Source: Nereocystis luetkeana (Eukaryota; Sar; Phaeophyceae; Laminariales; Laminariaceae). Taken from it: 64,000 nt of DNA. The position numbers were made by a program, and so were the translations under genes. The DNA is taken from positions 4,117,001 through 4,181,000 of the forward strand of contig JARUPZ010000009.1 in the NCBI GenBank assembly GCA_031213475.1, written 5' to 3'. The notes beneath the pieces are model-generated. The model was not told where the DNA came from. It did no database searches and worked only from the letters and a program-made list of their open reading frames with translations. Shown in pieces: positions 1-10,377 of the stretch (the stretch's first letter is position 1; each line of letters begins with the position of its first letter).

Positions 1-142
1 CTTTTATGTTCTGCCAAGTACGTGAACTAGTTGTTTTTTGCTTCTGTTTCTGGAGAATTTCCCGAATAATATTAGTGACAGAACGCCTCCATATATTGAT
101 CCACATCTCCAATAATACATGGAAAACACACTCTCCGATAAG
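1..142 (-). mobile_element. MITE-A copy 1, cut by window edge
   Basis: One end of a miniature inverted-repeat element. It carries the terminal motif CTCTCCGATAAG (131-142) and the internal segment GACAGAACGCCTCC shared with copies at 27.5, 47.9-48.1 and 56.2 kb. Complete copies elsewhere are about 230 bp with CTTATCGGAGAG at both ends, so about 90 bp lie outside the window. No coding capacity. The superfamily cannot be told from so short an end. Confidence 0.7.
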
Positions 143-829
143 AATGACAAGCCTAACAGTAGGAGTGGGACGATTCCAAGACTAACAATAGTGCTCGGAC
201 ACGGTACAAGCATACCTGGTATATTCTAACGGCCAACGTTGTACGTATTGATAGTTGCTTAATGCAGTTGAGAGTTTAACCCCTTCAAGAGGGGGTGTGC
301 CACGCTCCCAATTATCACCGTTAACGTAACTGGGTCATAGAATGAGAGTTGCTCTTTGATTTATACTCAATTTCTCAATTAAATTATTAAATGCGACAGC
401 AAGCAGCTGTGAGTTCGACTGATCTAATGGTCGATACTCAGCTTCGCAAGCTTAGCAGCTGCGTAATACGTTTCGTCTGTGCCCCATTTTTCACTGAATT
501 TACAAATATAATTGCATGACGGTTACGTGCAAGTGTGGTGAGCTTAATTAAGCTTTATTTTTTCCAAACCGCCGGAGGATAGATATACCAGGGGAATATA
601 TCTTAAAAAGGCCGTTCGCGAGTACTCTAAATGCGTTTCTCATTTTATCTCAAAAATCTACCAATTTTTTACATCGTAGTGGCAGGGAGACGGGAGGAGA
701 ACGTACTGTTTGACCCAAGCTCTAGGTTACGAGTACAAACAATCAACAACAGGAAGCGGAGAGACAGAAAGGGCGAATACTACTATTATTATTGTACTAC
801 TCCAGCTGACAGTCTGTGTGTAGTATCGT
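143..829. other. Non-coding stretch
   Basis: No gene or known repeat is recognised. It holds one TACCTGGTA motif at 213-221. The short reading frames here have no visible domain and are treated as chance. Confidence 0.4.
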
Positions 830-2084
830 TGGTGGCAGTGAAGCTCGACCTCAGTACCGGCAGTAATATATATTGCGGTGCATCATGGTGGGCGAATACG
901 AATCGAGAAGCAGATATGTATGTATATACAAGGCGCTTCGCTCCGCGGGTGGCCTACGCCGCCCGCTACGCTCGCTCAGGAAGGGAAAAAGTACCAGGTA
1001 CATCAATTTATGCGAAGCGAACAGAGGTCCACGATTGAATTTCGTTTTTTTAGGTATCAAAATTGCAAACAGGCGACTTGATATTGCCAAGAGTCCCGCC
1101 GCCATGCTTCAGGAAAAAACAGCTCCGAAGTTAGCTCGGACGCCACATAATACGCTTCGCGTCGCGGATGTTGTACGTATGTACATACCCCAGGGGGGGT
1201 ACTCCTGCTGTACTAATTTTCTTATTTTGATATGCTCTACGTACGTCTGTATGCACTCGTATGTGCGAAGAAAGCGAAAGCACAGCACGGCACAGCAGCA
1301 AAAACATTGAAAATTAAACCGAATTTTCCGAAAGAAAAAACATCCCTATCCCCTCGCGTGCATAAATGTTCTGCCTGATTGGAACACCTTACACCCGGTC
1401 CCCGGTCGAAAAGAAGAAAATAAAACAAATCGCACAGAAGAGCTTCTCTATCAGCCTCGTACGCCGCCCGCCCCTCTCGCGACCACCTCGCCACCGATTC
1501 GGTCCGGGTAAAGCTTTTATCACTCGCTGATACAATCAGCCCCGTCGCCCGCCTCCAGTGCTCACCGTGGCCTCCCTTCGCCAGCTCGATAACGTTTGTG
1601 TTCAAACTGCGCACCTCCTTCTTTCAACTTCTTCGGAGTGGTCGCAAGAGTAAGCACCGCTTGAATCGTATCTTGCCCTCCTGAACGACCTTGATAAACT
1701 CGTACATACTCTATCAACAATCGTAAATCGAAGCCAGACAAAGCCCGTTCATGCATCCCTCGTGTCTCGAGGCACACGCGACGCCTAGGCACGAAAGCGA
1801 CGACCGCGCTCCTTACAACCTCCCTTCTACCCGCCAGCATCCACAGACACCCGCGACGGTGCCGGGCTCTCCCGCGGTGCCGTACTCGGAGTACACGCAC
1901 GCACATGAAACGAAAGAAGAAAAAAGGAAGAAAGGACCGAGAGTGCCAATAGAAATAAATGGAGAAAACAAAGAACTGCTGGAAAGGTCCGGCAAGTATT
2001 GAAAGGGGGTGGTTTGGAAGTGGGAGCTCTGAGAGGCCAGGGATGTACCAACCGGGCACGCTCAGGGGTTGTGATCTAAATATG
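830..2084 (+). repeat. R1 dispersed repeat, copy 1
   Basis: About 1.2 kb that recurs inverted at 38.65-39.80 kb and in the same orientation at about 60.02-61.06 kb. The first part (830-890) also resembles 16.76-16.85 kb. Copies share the stretch around GCGAAGCGAACAGAGGTCC, the segment CAGAAGAGCTTCTCT and the end GTAGTTCTAC. Identity is uneven, so the copies are not recent. No terminal inverted repeat or target duplication was found, so it may be a piece of a larger element. This copy carries a TACCAGGTA (992-1000) that is absent from copy 2. Confidence 0.7.
1562..2059 (-). CDS. Unrecognised ORF inside R1, frame open in all three copies
   Basis: A 165-aa frame on the minus strand of R1. An arginine-rich block (VCVRVLR, HRGRA, HRRGC, VLAGR, LETRG) can be read without a stop in the matching frame of all three R1 copies (also near 38.74-39.03 kb plus and 60.64-60.94 kb minus). 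The first half is hydrophobic and phenylalanine-rich. I recognise no family. The opposite strand is also open over much of this stretch, which argues for base composition rather than a protein. Probably not a functional gene, but the three-way conservation makes it worth listing. Confidence 0.15.
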   Translation of the reverse strand: MPGWYIPGLSELPLPNHPLSILAGPFQQFFVFSIYFYWHSRSFLPFFFFRFMCVRVLRVRHRGRARHRRGCLWMLAGRREVVRSAVVAFVPRRRVCLETRGMHERALSGFDLRLLIEYVRVYQGRSGGQDTIQAVLTLATTPKKLKEGGAQFEHKRYRAGEGRPR

Positions 2085-2189
2085 TAGTTCTACGGTACGA
2101 GGTAGACCTTGTGCATACCTGGTTACATGATTATCATACGATAGGTTTCCTTTGTTTTCGTGGTTTCCCTTTTTTAGGAATGCTTCGAG

Positions 2190-2772
2190 TGGTCAACGTT
2201 GAAGATCATGCTGCACAGACTGTGGTCGGATTGCAAGCAAAATAGTGTTGTAGCAGTAAGTGTTTTGCTGAACCAAGACGAACGAACACCATCGTACGTG
2301 CGCGGTGGTATATATCCGTGACGTTTGGGCTCGTGCTCATCGCGGAAAAAAAACATCAGAAGCGGCACAGCAACAACAGCAGACGTTGCGGCGGCAGCAC
2401 CATCAGCAGCAACTAACAGTCAGTATGGCACACGAGGCCAGGGCCAGTGCCGCTGTACGCTCGGGTGGTTGGTATTTCTACATGCAATCGAATACCAGGT
2501 ATAGCTTTTGTTGTTTTCCTGGTTCCTCAACCCGAAATTCGGCATCATTTATCATTTGAAAACGAAAGAACGGACCTGATAATATGCGTCCAACAGAGAA
2601 ATCTCCTCGAAGCTGGTGCCACCACACTACTACTACTACTACTACTACTACTGCTACCACTACTACTTCTGCTGCTGTACTGCTGTATGACCTCTACATC
2701 TCAAAGAACTTCTCCTGCTTCTTCATCCCCCCGTCAGTATGAGGTAAAGCCTGACAACACCACCTACCTGCA

Positions 2773-2821
<49 letters not shown>

Positions 2822-2880
2822 AAGACACGGCCTGAATGTTGCTCTGGGCGGGTACATGCTGCCTACGAGTAGTCGTCATA
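2190..2880 (+). repeat. R2 satellite-like repeat, copy 1
   Basis: Carries the R2 hallmarks: CACGAGGCCAGGG followed by GCCGCTGTACGCTCGG, a CAG/CAA-rich run, TTTCCTGGTTCC, and the block beginning near 2690 (TCTACATCTC, CCCCGTCAGTATGAGG, GCCTGACAACA). The same blocks occur in the same order at 39.9-40.35 kb and 56.7-57.8 kb. It contains a (CTA)n run near 2627-2656 and an (AT)n run near 2774-2818. It follows R1 directly, as it also does on one side of copy 2, so R1 and R2 may belong to one larger repeat. A TACCAGGTA lies at 2493-2501. Confidence 0.6.
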
Positions 2881-4258
2881 GAGTACCAGGTATCGGTTTT
2901 CAGATTTCATTCGGTATGATACTTGTAGAACTAAAATAAAATTGCTCGCACGTAAAAAACAAAGAAATGACGTTTTGAGTTGTATTCGTTCTTCTTTTTT
3001 TGTTATCATGGCCCACAGGTTTACGTTTCTCTGAACGTCTAACGACCGCACCAGCATGGGAAGGTTTCGTTAGCGTGTATGCGGGCGTAGATCCTGACGG
3101 AACTGGCATTGGTGCCGTGTGTTTTGAGTTCGGTGGATACTAAAAAACCGGGCCGGGGCCAATGAAAATATTTTTATGTCGAATCACGCACACCGATACA
3201 CACAATTACTCACGAACTAAAATCGACGCCCTCGTATATAGTACGCGACAGCTCACACGAATTTCCTTTTTTGTCTCTCGTCTTATTTCCTCTCCTTGAG
3301 CTGGAATGTAAATATCTAATTTATTTTTGGGCGAACAGGTGCATAACGCCAAATTCTTCTAATAAATTTGAATTCTCGTTTTGAAAAGGCGTTGTATACC
3401 TTTGTATCTTGAGCGGTTATCATGAATATTTCGTCTCCCACATGGCATCGATCATTCATAATTCCTAAAGTATTTGTTAGAAACAATGCTCTACAGGTTC
3501 TGCAGGCATCGAATTTCATCTTGCCCACCTTCAACGACACTGCTGTAGCACTACTCGGACATGGGGGATATAGCCACTCAATCGACATGGCCTACGTTTC
3601 GCAAGTTTTGGGCGTTAAACCTTCCCCCCTGCTTCTGACTGCCGGGTTTACCCCGCCTGTTTGTGAATCTCCCAGCTGACGGTTCTGCCCGCCTGCTCTG
3701 ACTGCCTCCCTCCGCCTGCTCTTTGTCGTGACGCTCTAGAAAAACCGACGCACCCACCGCCGCGCTTGTTTTTGAGCTGTATGCACATAACGGTAGTTTC
3801 ATGCTCCGCGTGCTTTGGTCTTCTTCTTCAAGAAGATGCACACGGTTATCGTACACTACTTTCGCGCGATCCTGACTCTCGCGAGTGATCAGGCCAATAA
3901 ACCACCCCATGCTTAGTCTCACTAACACACCACGTTTCACTGAAGAATTGTCTAAAGCAGGTGGTCTCGACTCTTAAAGACGAAACCCACCCGGAATAAC
4001 CATCCCGATTGCCTCATCCTCCCGTGACATGTCGTCTTCGTCGCCCATCAGAGTCAGCGGCCCTTTCCCGTTGTCAGAAGCATCTTCATGCTGGCCATAC
4101 GTTGAGAGTGTGGGGGCGTACGAAAATGAAAAGAGGGTCGTATTTCACATTGTTCAAGGGTCAAACTCTGGGACTATTCTCGAGAAGAGAATCACACAGT
4201 ACAATGCTGTAAGTTGTATGTCACGAAGCTGTAAGTCGTAAGTACCCACTAAACACCA
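2881..4258. other. Non-coding stretch with two unrecognised minus-strand frames
   Basis: No gene recognised. Two overlapping minus-strand frames (3316-3588, 90 aa; 3578-3940, 120 aa) show no known motif. The 90-aa frame has a cysteine pair in CRTC and ends with a basic and aromatic stretch, which is too little to call. TACCAGGTA at 2884-2892. Confidence 0.3.
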
Positions 4259-4399
4259 CTAACACTGTGCTGTATCTAGGTACCTGGACAGTAAACCACC
4301 TTGAAGAGCTGAACGTAACGAGACTACAGTAGATGCAACAACACAAAAAAATGAAACCCGTATACAATCAACTTCACCCAAGCTGTCCTCGTATTCCTC

Positions 4400-5640
4400 G
4401 TCGCCGTCCTCGTTATCGTCCTCACTATATATATGCTCGTCCACCTCATCGCTGTCCTCGTTGTCGTCCCCGCCCCCATCACCCTCATCCTGCTCCCCTC
4501 CTCCTTGCTTTTGGTCCCCGTCCCCTGACCCATCCGCTTTCTCTCCGCTATCATCACCCCCCCCCCCCCCGCCGCCACTCCCGCGGCCACCCCCGTCACT
4601 TTCTCCATCAGCTCTCTGCCCGTTGATTTCCTCCCCACTTCTCCCACACCCCCCCCTCCCGCCTCCCTCCCCCCCAGCGCCAACCACCTCGTCCTCGCTT
4701 GCATCGTCCATGAACGCCAAAAGGCTCCGTCAGCCCCTCCAGGTTGATTCGTTCGTCACCTGTCCCGTCTGCCGTCATCAGGCTCCTTGTCTTGTCGGGC
4801 AGGCGAAACCTGTAGCCAGCACGGTTGCCGACCGTGTCCACGGCTGTTGCGACCCACTTGGTGAGCAAGACGCGTCGATCGGATACACTCTGCGCGTTGC
4901 TCTCGCACCATTCTCGAGCCATAGGTCGAGTTTCTTTAAAAAACCTCGACCTTGATGAATGCCCCAAGGCCTGTATCGATGGGCTGCAGTGCGTCCGTGC
5001 AGCTTTCAGGGAAAAGCAACACCAGCGAATTGCGCTCCTTCTTGATGTATACCTCAAACCTGTACGTTGTCTGTCAGTGCTAGGTATCCAGCGTCAGTAG
5101 CGATTGCTCCGCGGGCACCCTACCCCGGCCTTGCATACGACTCTCCTCACGAAAGCATTTTTCTGCCCACTCCGTGCAGTAGTCGCTGTCCGCCCACGCG
5201 AGTTTTTTTCTGGGACAAAAACACCCACGCCAGAGTCGTAGGCCTTATTTTTTAACCTGGGAGATCCTCTTCCCTGTGCCTCAAAAAATAATCCCGCACC
5301 GCATGAGCTCCCCACCCGGCCCAATGGTAGGTTAGATCGTGCACTGCCTCTTTTCCAGCCCACTGAAAGGCTGCGCGACGGAGACGCGCTTACTTCCCTC
5401 GGGGGCCCACGCTTCCGACTGCCCATTTACGAAAGGCAAGGGCACCTGGTAAGAATGGAACAGTTCTTTCCGCTGAAACGGCCCTTACTTCGGATCTCGT
5501 GTCTGGGCAGCCCGCACTCCAGCTTCCGTGTCTACTGAGAACGCGTGCCCCTTACGCTGCGCAGGCTCGTTCTTCGGCTTGCGATAATTTCTGCGGTACG
5601 GCCGGATCTGCGGGATAGACGCTCGTCGGTAGATTCGCTC
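4400..5640 (-). pseudogene. Decayed DDE transposase, Tc1/pogo-like
   Basis: Read on the minus strand from about 5640 downwards, translated pieces in several frames follow the order of a DDE transposase. They are RKPKNEPAQRKGHAFS, SYQVPLPFVNGQ (about 5400-5450), GLEKRQCTI (about 5350), AWADSDYCTEWAEKCF (about 5190), SLLTLD (about 5095, likely second catalytic Asp) and LLFPESCTDALQPIDTG (about 4980-5035). They are followed by DRRVLLTKWV and MTADGTGDERINLEGL, then a glycine- and acid-rich tail. The CTDxLQPxDxG block is typical of DDE transposases of the Tc1/mariner-pogo kind. Stops and frame changes occur at least four times, so it is dead. The N-terminal DNA-binding part is not recognised, and no terminal repeats were found. 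This superfamily inserts at TA, which matters for the TACCAGGTA signal. Confidence 0.75.
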
Positions 5641-5734
5641 TTGTCTTGAGGATATGTTGCATTTTGTTTTTGCAATCTTGCAGAGGGGAAAGGATTTTTA
5701 TGAAGGAACAAAATATATGAAAAACACGTCACCT

Positions 5735-5742
5735 GTGAGGAC
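5735..5742. repeat. Left 8-bp target duplication of the hAT-like element
   Basis: GTGAGGAC, identical to 16162-16169. It lies directly outside the left terminal inverted repeat, which begins at 5743. Confidence 0.8.
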
Positions 5743-5827
5743 TAGGGTTTGTAATCAACTACAACAGGCAAATTAATAATCATGATTAATCACGTTTTTT
5801 ACCGTGAAAATGATAGATTATAATCAT

Positions 5828-6146
5828 TCTCCTAAACTTTCAGATTGCGCGCAAATCCGAGCCAATGCACCACCACGTTTTTATCACTCTCATATTATGA
5901 TATGAAAAACAAAAAAAAAAAACCATCATCATATTATGATAAAAAGAAACCCCACTTGCATCGAACAAACAAACGCCAAACAATGCGACTAGCCCCCGCC
6001 GCCACTTGCGCAATCTACGACACCCGGTCGCACCACCAGCGAACATAACGGGTACGTCTAACAAACAGCAACAAACACACACACGTTACTGCGACCATTT
6101 AACTCCCCCCCACTGACTCCCTCAAAAGCACGGGCGGGTGGGTGGG
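5828..6146. other. Outer 3' segment of the DIRS-like element
   Basis: Between the left edge of the element and the inner 212-bp repeat. It is AC-rich, with an A-run near 5908 and ATATTATGAT words. In a split-direct-repeat element this should match the segment between the recombinase and the inner repeat (6359-6645), but no match was seen by eye. Confidence 0.35.
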
Positions 6147-6358
6147 AACTCAAACTAGTCTGTATCACACCTTGAACCTGTAGCGTTGCCTCTGCTTCAC
6201 TGCGCTGTTGCGTGTAGGCTGCGGCTACGTACCAGACAAGGTGTATGTACCAAGGGCTACGATTCACGCTACCGTGAAACATCGCATTCATCTGATTGGC
6301 TAAACTTCTTACGTACGTACAAAACTCACATTCTCTCATTCTTCCGAGAATACTCTGC
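6147..6358 (-). repeat. 212-bp direct repeat of the DIRS-like element, inner copy
   Basis: Reads identical to 11906-12117 in the same orientation. It lies beyond the recombinase gene, as expected for the inner copy of a split direct repeat. Confidence 0.85.
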
Positions 6359-6645
6359 TTTGTACTTTGCTTTCGAAGTTGTATTATATTAATGCGCAAC
6401 CCCCCGCCCGGAGAAGGGGGTTGGAGAAGGGGTGATCCCCCGGGGCTGCCCCAACGGCAACCCCACGCTAACATCCGTATACTCGAGTCAACTCCCAACC
6501 CAACTGGCGGCGTAGAACTCTCGACGCCAGCTTCCATCGACCCAAATGGGAGTCGACCCTATTTACGGATGTACTCTCACGGCCCCTTTCCCCCTGACTT
6601 GCAATACCATAGGGAACGCATGTAATAACACACTTCTTCATAGTT

Positions 6646-7810
6646 TCACTTCTGTCTAGTCAAATCTAAGAGTGAGTTAACCCGCCCCCACTCTGTGCCC
6701 TGGCCCGGCTGAATCCCACCGCTAATTCCTTCCTGGGCCATCACGTCGGCTACCCAACTGGCATCCTTTCCATGACTGCGAACATACGTCTTGTACGCAT
6801 CGGACGCCCATCGGCCCTCACGCTGCAACACCTCTGGTGTTGCCCCCCCCGCCGACAAGTGAGTTGCGCCTCCAATCCTCAGAGAGTGCAAAGCGTACTC
6901 CTCCGCACGCACGCCCGCCAACGCAACCACTTTTCGCAGAGCTGCCGTCGCTTGCTGCTGTGTCCACATGGACCATCTGCCATTACCAACACCAAAGGCG
7001 GCAAGTGGGGCCGACGAGGGAAGAAACAAATAGCAAGACATCAATTCGATCATGAGATCGACCGCACCGCCACCGTCGCCCACGCGCAACGCCGGACCAC
7101 AACGTACGCGCGTCAAAACCGCCCCTTTCCGCAGTTGGTCCCCTTTCGACCCGCGAAACCTAACCTCAACGCGGTCTGCAGAAGACCACTGCGACGCGGT
7201 AAGCTGAATATTCTCGCGAAAAAAACGCTACATCGGCCCGTCGCAAGCAATAAGTTTCATGCACACGCGACCGAGTTTCCGCAAACATTTCTGACGCGCG
7301 AGTCAAAAAGCAAAAGGAAGCGCAGAGGGCAAGCCACAAGACACGACCCCCCGTCCGCCATGTGGAGATCAATTTTTCGCCCGCTATCAACATTTCCCAC
7401 GAAACAGGCCGACGAACGGTTGCTTGGTTACCAGCGTCGGCACGCGAACGAGCGGCTCCTTTGAGGGCATTACCCAAAACAGGATGGGTAGTGTCCAGTT
7501 CGAACCCTCGTGAAATTCGATGGAAAAACTTGATCGCTGACAAATGGCTCTCGATAGTTGCCGACCGCAATTTCTTAGTGGCAAAAGCGTACGCTACGTA
7601 CTCGAACAAATGCCACACGTTAGTCATGCTGTCTCCGCCACGCTCTAGGAATACAGGCATGTCACAGCGTACCCGAAAGTCTACCCATGCGCCAAAATGC
7701 CCCTGATAAGTGTGTTCAGACGAGGTCGCAATGGCGTTTCGCATGAGTTCGAGGCCAACACCGAAGTACAGAGAGATGTGCCCGCACCCCCCAGGTCCTG
7801 CTCCTGCCAC
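6646..7810 (-). pseudogene. Tyrosine recombinase of the DIRS-like element
   Basis: Two frames on the minus strand (7166-7810 and 6646-7116) together cover a tyrosine recombinase. The C-terminal part shows HSLRIGGATHL (the H-x-x-R box), GRWASDAYKTYVR with the likely catalytic tyrosine, and a VLQREG turn. The N-terminal part holds a core-binding-like helical domain. In DIRS elements this enzyme replaces a DDE integrase and joins a circular DNA copy into the genome. It lies downstream of the reverse transcriptase. Confidence 0.85.
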
Positions 7811-9803
7811 GGAATGTCGGGTCGAACATCACGCAAATTAACGAGGACGGAGGCACAATCCCACCGTGAGATACCATCAGCGGCCACGTTAAAATTCCAC
7901 GTACGTGTTTTGCGTCAAAGTGCCAACCAGAGGAAAACTCGAACACCCCGAGGAGACGCATTAATGCGCCAGATCTCGGCTCCTTTCCCCCTCGACAACG
8001 CCGCACCCACTCGACGGCTGCTTCGTTGTCGCCACGTAACAACACACAGTCCCCCATGGCGAACGGACGTTCATCACACGCAGATACGAGAACCCATGCA
8101 GAAACTACCATGCCCAGCAATTCTAGAACGTTAATTGATATATCGTTCTCATCTGCAACGGACTTACTCGATCCACAAAATCGAGACCGCTCTCCTGCGT
8201 CAAGCTCGTATCGCCAATACACCCCAGTTTCCAAGCAAAAACCCCCGACAGCGGTTTTAGATGCGTCCGAAAAAGGAGTACGTCTAGGGGGGCGCTCAAG
8301 CAAATTATACATCGGAGCCGACAAGGTTCCTCCGCGCGCGTCCCACCCTTCCTCAACGAACCACCGCCAGAACTCGAGGTCACCATGGAACTCGGGTCCC
8401 AGGGCAAGACGCCGCCCGGGGTTTGCCATACGGCAATCAAAATTAGCTCCGGCGGCAATGCGCGGCATACAAACTGAAGCTAACAAGCGGTTAACGAAAA
8501 AACGCCCCGGACGTACAGCAAAGGAAACATGCATGAGGAAGCCAACGAGCTGCGACACCTGCTTCGCAGAAGCAGATGCACGAGACGAGGGCCACTCCTT
8601 GAGGATATTGTGCAGCTTGAGGCGCTTATGGGGCGGCAACGTGACCGTAAGCGCCTCAGTATCAATGATCCATCCCAAAAATTCCAGTTGCGTGTCCCAA
8701 TTAGTAATTTTCTTGGCTGACAGGAGGGGAGGATCGGAAACACCACGTTCGCCCAACAAGCGAAAGTGGTCCGACGCCAGTGACTGTACAGCACGCAAGC
8801 AACGGCGGCCGTCCGGCCACCATTGCAACTCGACGAGAATGCCATCGTCCACGTAGTACCTCACAAAAAACAATTGCTCCCGGTGTTGCCCCCTGAACCA
8901 GGAACGGGCCCACACTCACGCGGGATAGATCGGAAACACCACGTTCGCCCAACAAGCGAAAGTGGTCCGACGCCAGTGACTGTACAGCACGCAAGCAACG
9001 GCGGCCGTCCGGCCACCATTGCAACTCGACGAGAATGCCATCGTCCACGTAGTACCTCACAAAAAACAATTGCTCCCGGTGTTGCCCCCTGAACCAGGAA
9101 CGGGCCCACACTCACGCGGGATAGCAACGACCCGAACTCCCCGCGGCGGGGAGAGTTCAACGTGCGCAACGGCGGCAGCCCCTTGTTGGGAAACGTCTGC
9201 GCCTTGAAAGGTAGAGTGGGTATGAGCATGCTCGAGCGCAGATGCCATTAACCCCCAAAACCCAGGACTATTGCGCCAACCAGACTGCAAGCGCAAATCC
9301 ACGACAACGTGATCACCGAAAACGTATCCAAAATTCGGCGCGCCTGCCGGATCAACCAAAACCTGCCGAAAAGCGTCTTTGACATCCACACGGCACAACA
9401 GGATTCGAGCGCGACTACCATGCGTCTGTCGCAAAAACAGCACCCGTAACGGCACATCACGAAGCACGTGGCCGAGCTCGCACGATGATGCGGAGTCAAA
9501 GTCAGTTTCATCATTAACGCTGGTCCGACCGCCCTCGCGCGCAAACGTAAGATCGTGACTAATCCTTAATTTGGGTTCGAGAACGACACTCAGCGGTGAA
9601 AGGCGAAGACCCTGAATCTCGTCTGCATATCGCAAATCAAACACCACCGCTCGGCCGTGCACCACGTCTGCGCATATCTTATTGTGGATATCCCCCGCAT
9701 GCGTGGCGACGACCGGGTGATTACCATACTCGATTTCTGTGGTCAAATCCCCCCCCCGTGCGACGCCGACAGGCGCGCCCGGCGCCAGCACACGAAGCAA
9801 CAA
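7716..9803 (-). pseudogene. Reverse transcriptase and RNase H of the DIRS-like element
   Basis: The minus-strand region encodes a reverse transcriptase palm with CRVDVKDAFRQ and YVDDG (the active-site Asp pair), a thumb-like EFLGWIIDTE stretch, and a C-terminal region with GDNEAAVEW typical of RNase H in DIRS-type elements. It is interrupted, so not functional as it stands. It overlaps the start of the recombinase region, as is usual in this family. Confidence 0.85.
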
Positions 9804-10377
9804 AGAAATACGAGGGAATTTCTTGATCTCACCAAACCAGTGCTGTACGACAGCAACGTTAATATGCGGAGAGAAAATTGAGGAGCCGATGGTGGACAGA
9901 AAAAGGTGAACACTGCCTTACACTGCCTTGACACTGTCGCAAGAGTGAGGAGCTGAGTGACGCGACCTGATCGAGGCTCGCTGAGCCTCGCGCAGACACC
10001 GCTTGCACCACTACCTCCCGAGCGGCAAGCCACGCATCTACCTCATCTACTCGCAACGCATCCAGACGCACGTCGCCGACCTCACCTTGCACATACGCCG
10101 AGTCAACTGGCAAATAACTCGCACGCACGCCCACACCCGTACCTTTCTCTGAGAAGGGAACCGAACCCGGAGTCACAGCGACGCTATCACGCCCGACGCC
10201 GCCATCGCCCGCCAGAGCTCCTAACGCGCGCCTACGCAACCCCCCCGCTCCTTCGCGAGTGGCCGGCCGAGTGCCCGTTCCACAACTGGCGACGTGCGCC
10301 GTCGCCTCTCCGCCACCGGCCCGCACCGCCGCCGCCCCCCCAGGTCTTGGCCCAACCGACAGGAAGGGCCCGTGTCT
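9804..10377 (-). other. gag-pol junction of the DIRS-like element
   Basis: A minus-strand open frame (9859-10326) lies between the gag frame and the polymerase frame. It is arginine- and glycine-rich at the start and lacks a recognised domain. Probably the N-terminal part of the polymerase region or a linker. Confidence 0.4.

Noticed and set aside
2478-2879. Hydrophobic valine, leucine and isoleucine-tyrosine repeat proteins
   Set aside because: They are translations of the (CTA)n and (AT)n microsatellites.
4461-4955. Proline-rich plus-strand protein
   Set aside because: It is the antisense reading of the glycine- and acid-rich tail of the transposase relic.
8026-8856. 276-aa plus-strand frame
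   Set aside because: It lies antisense to the reverse transcriptase and RNase H of the DIRS-like element and has no motif of its own.
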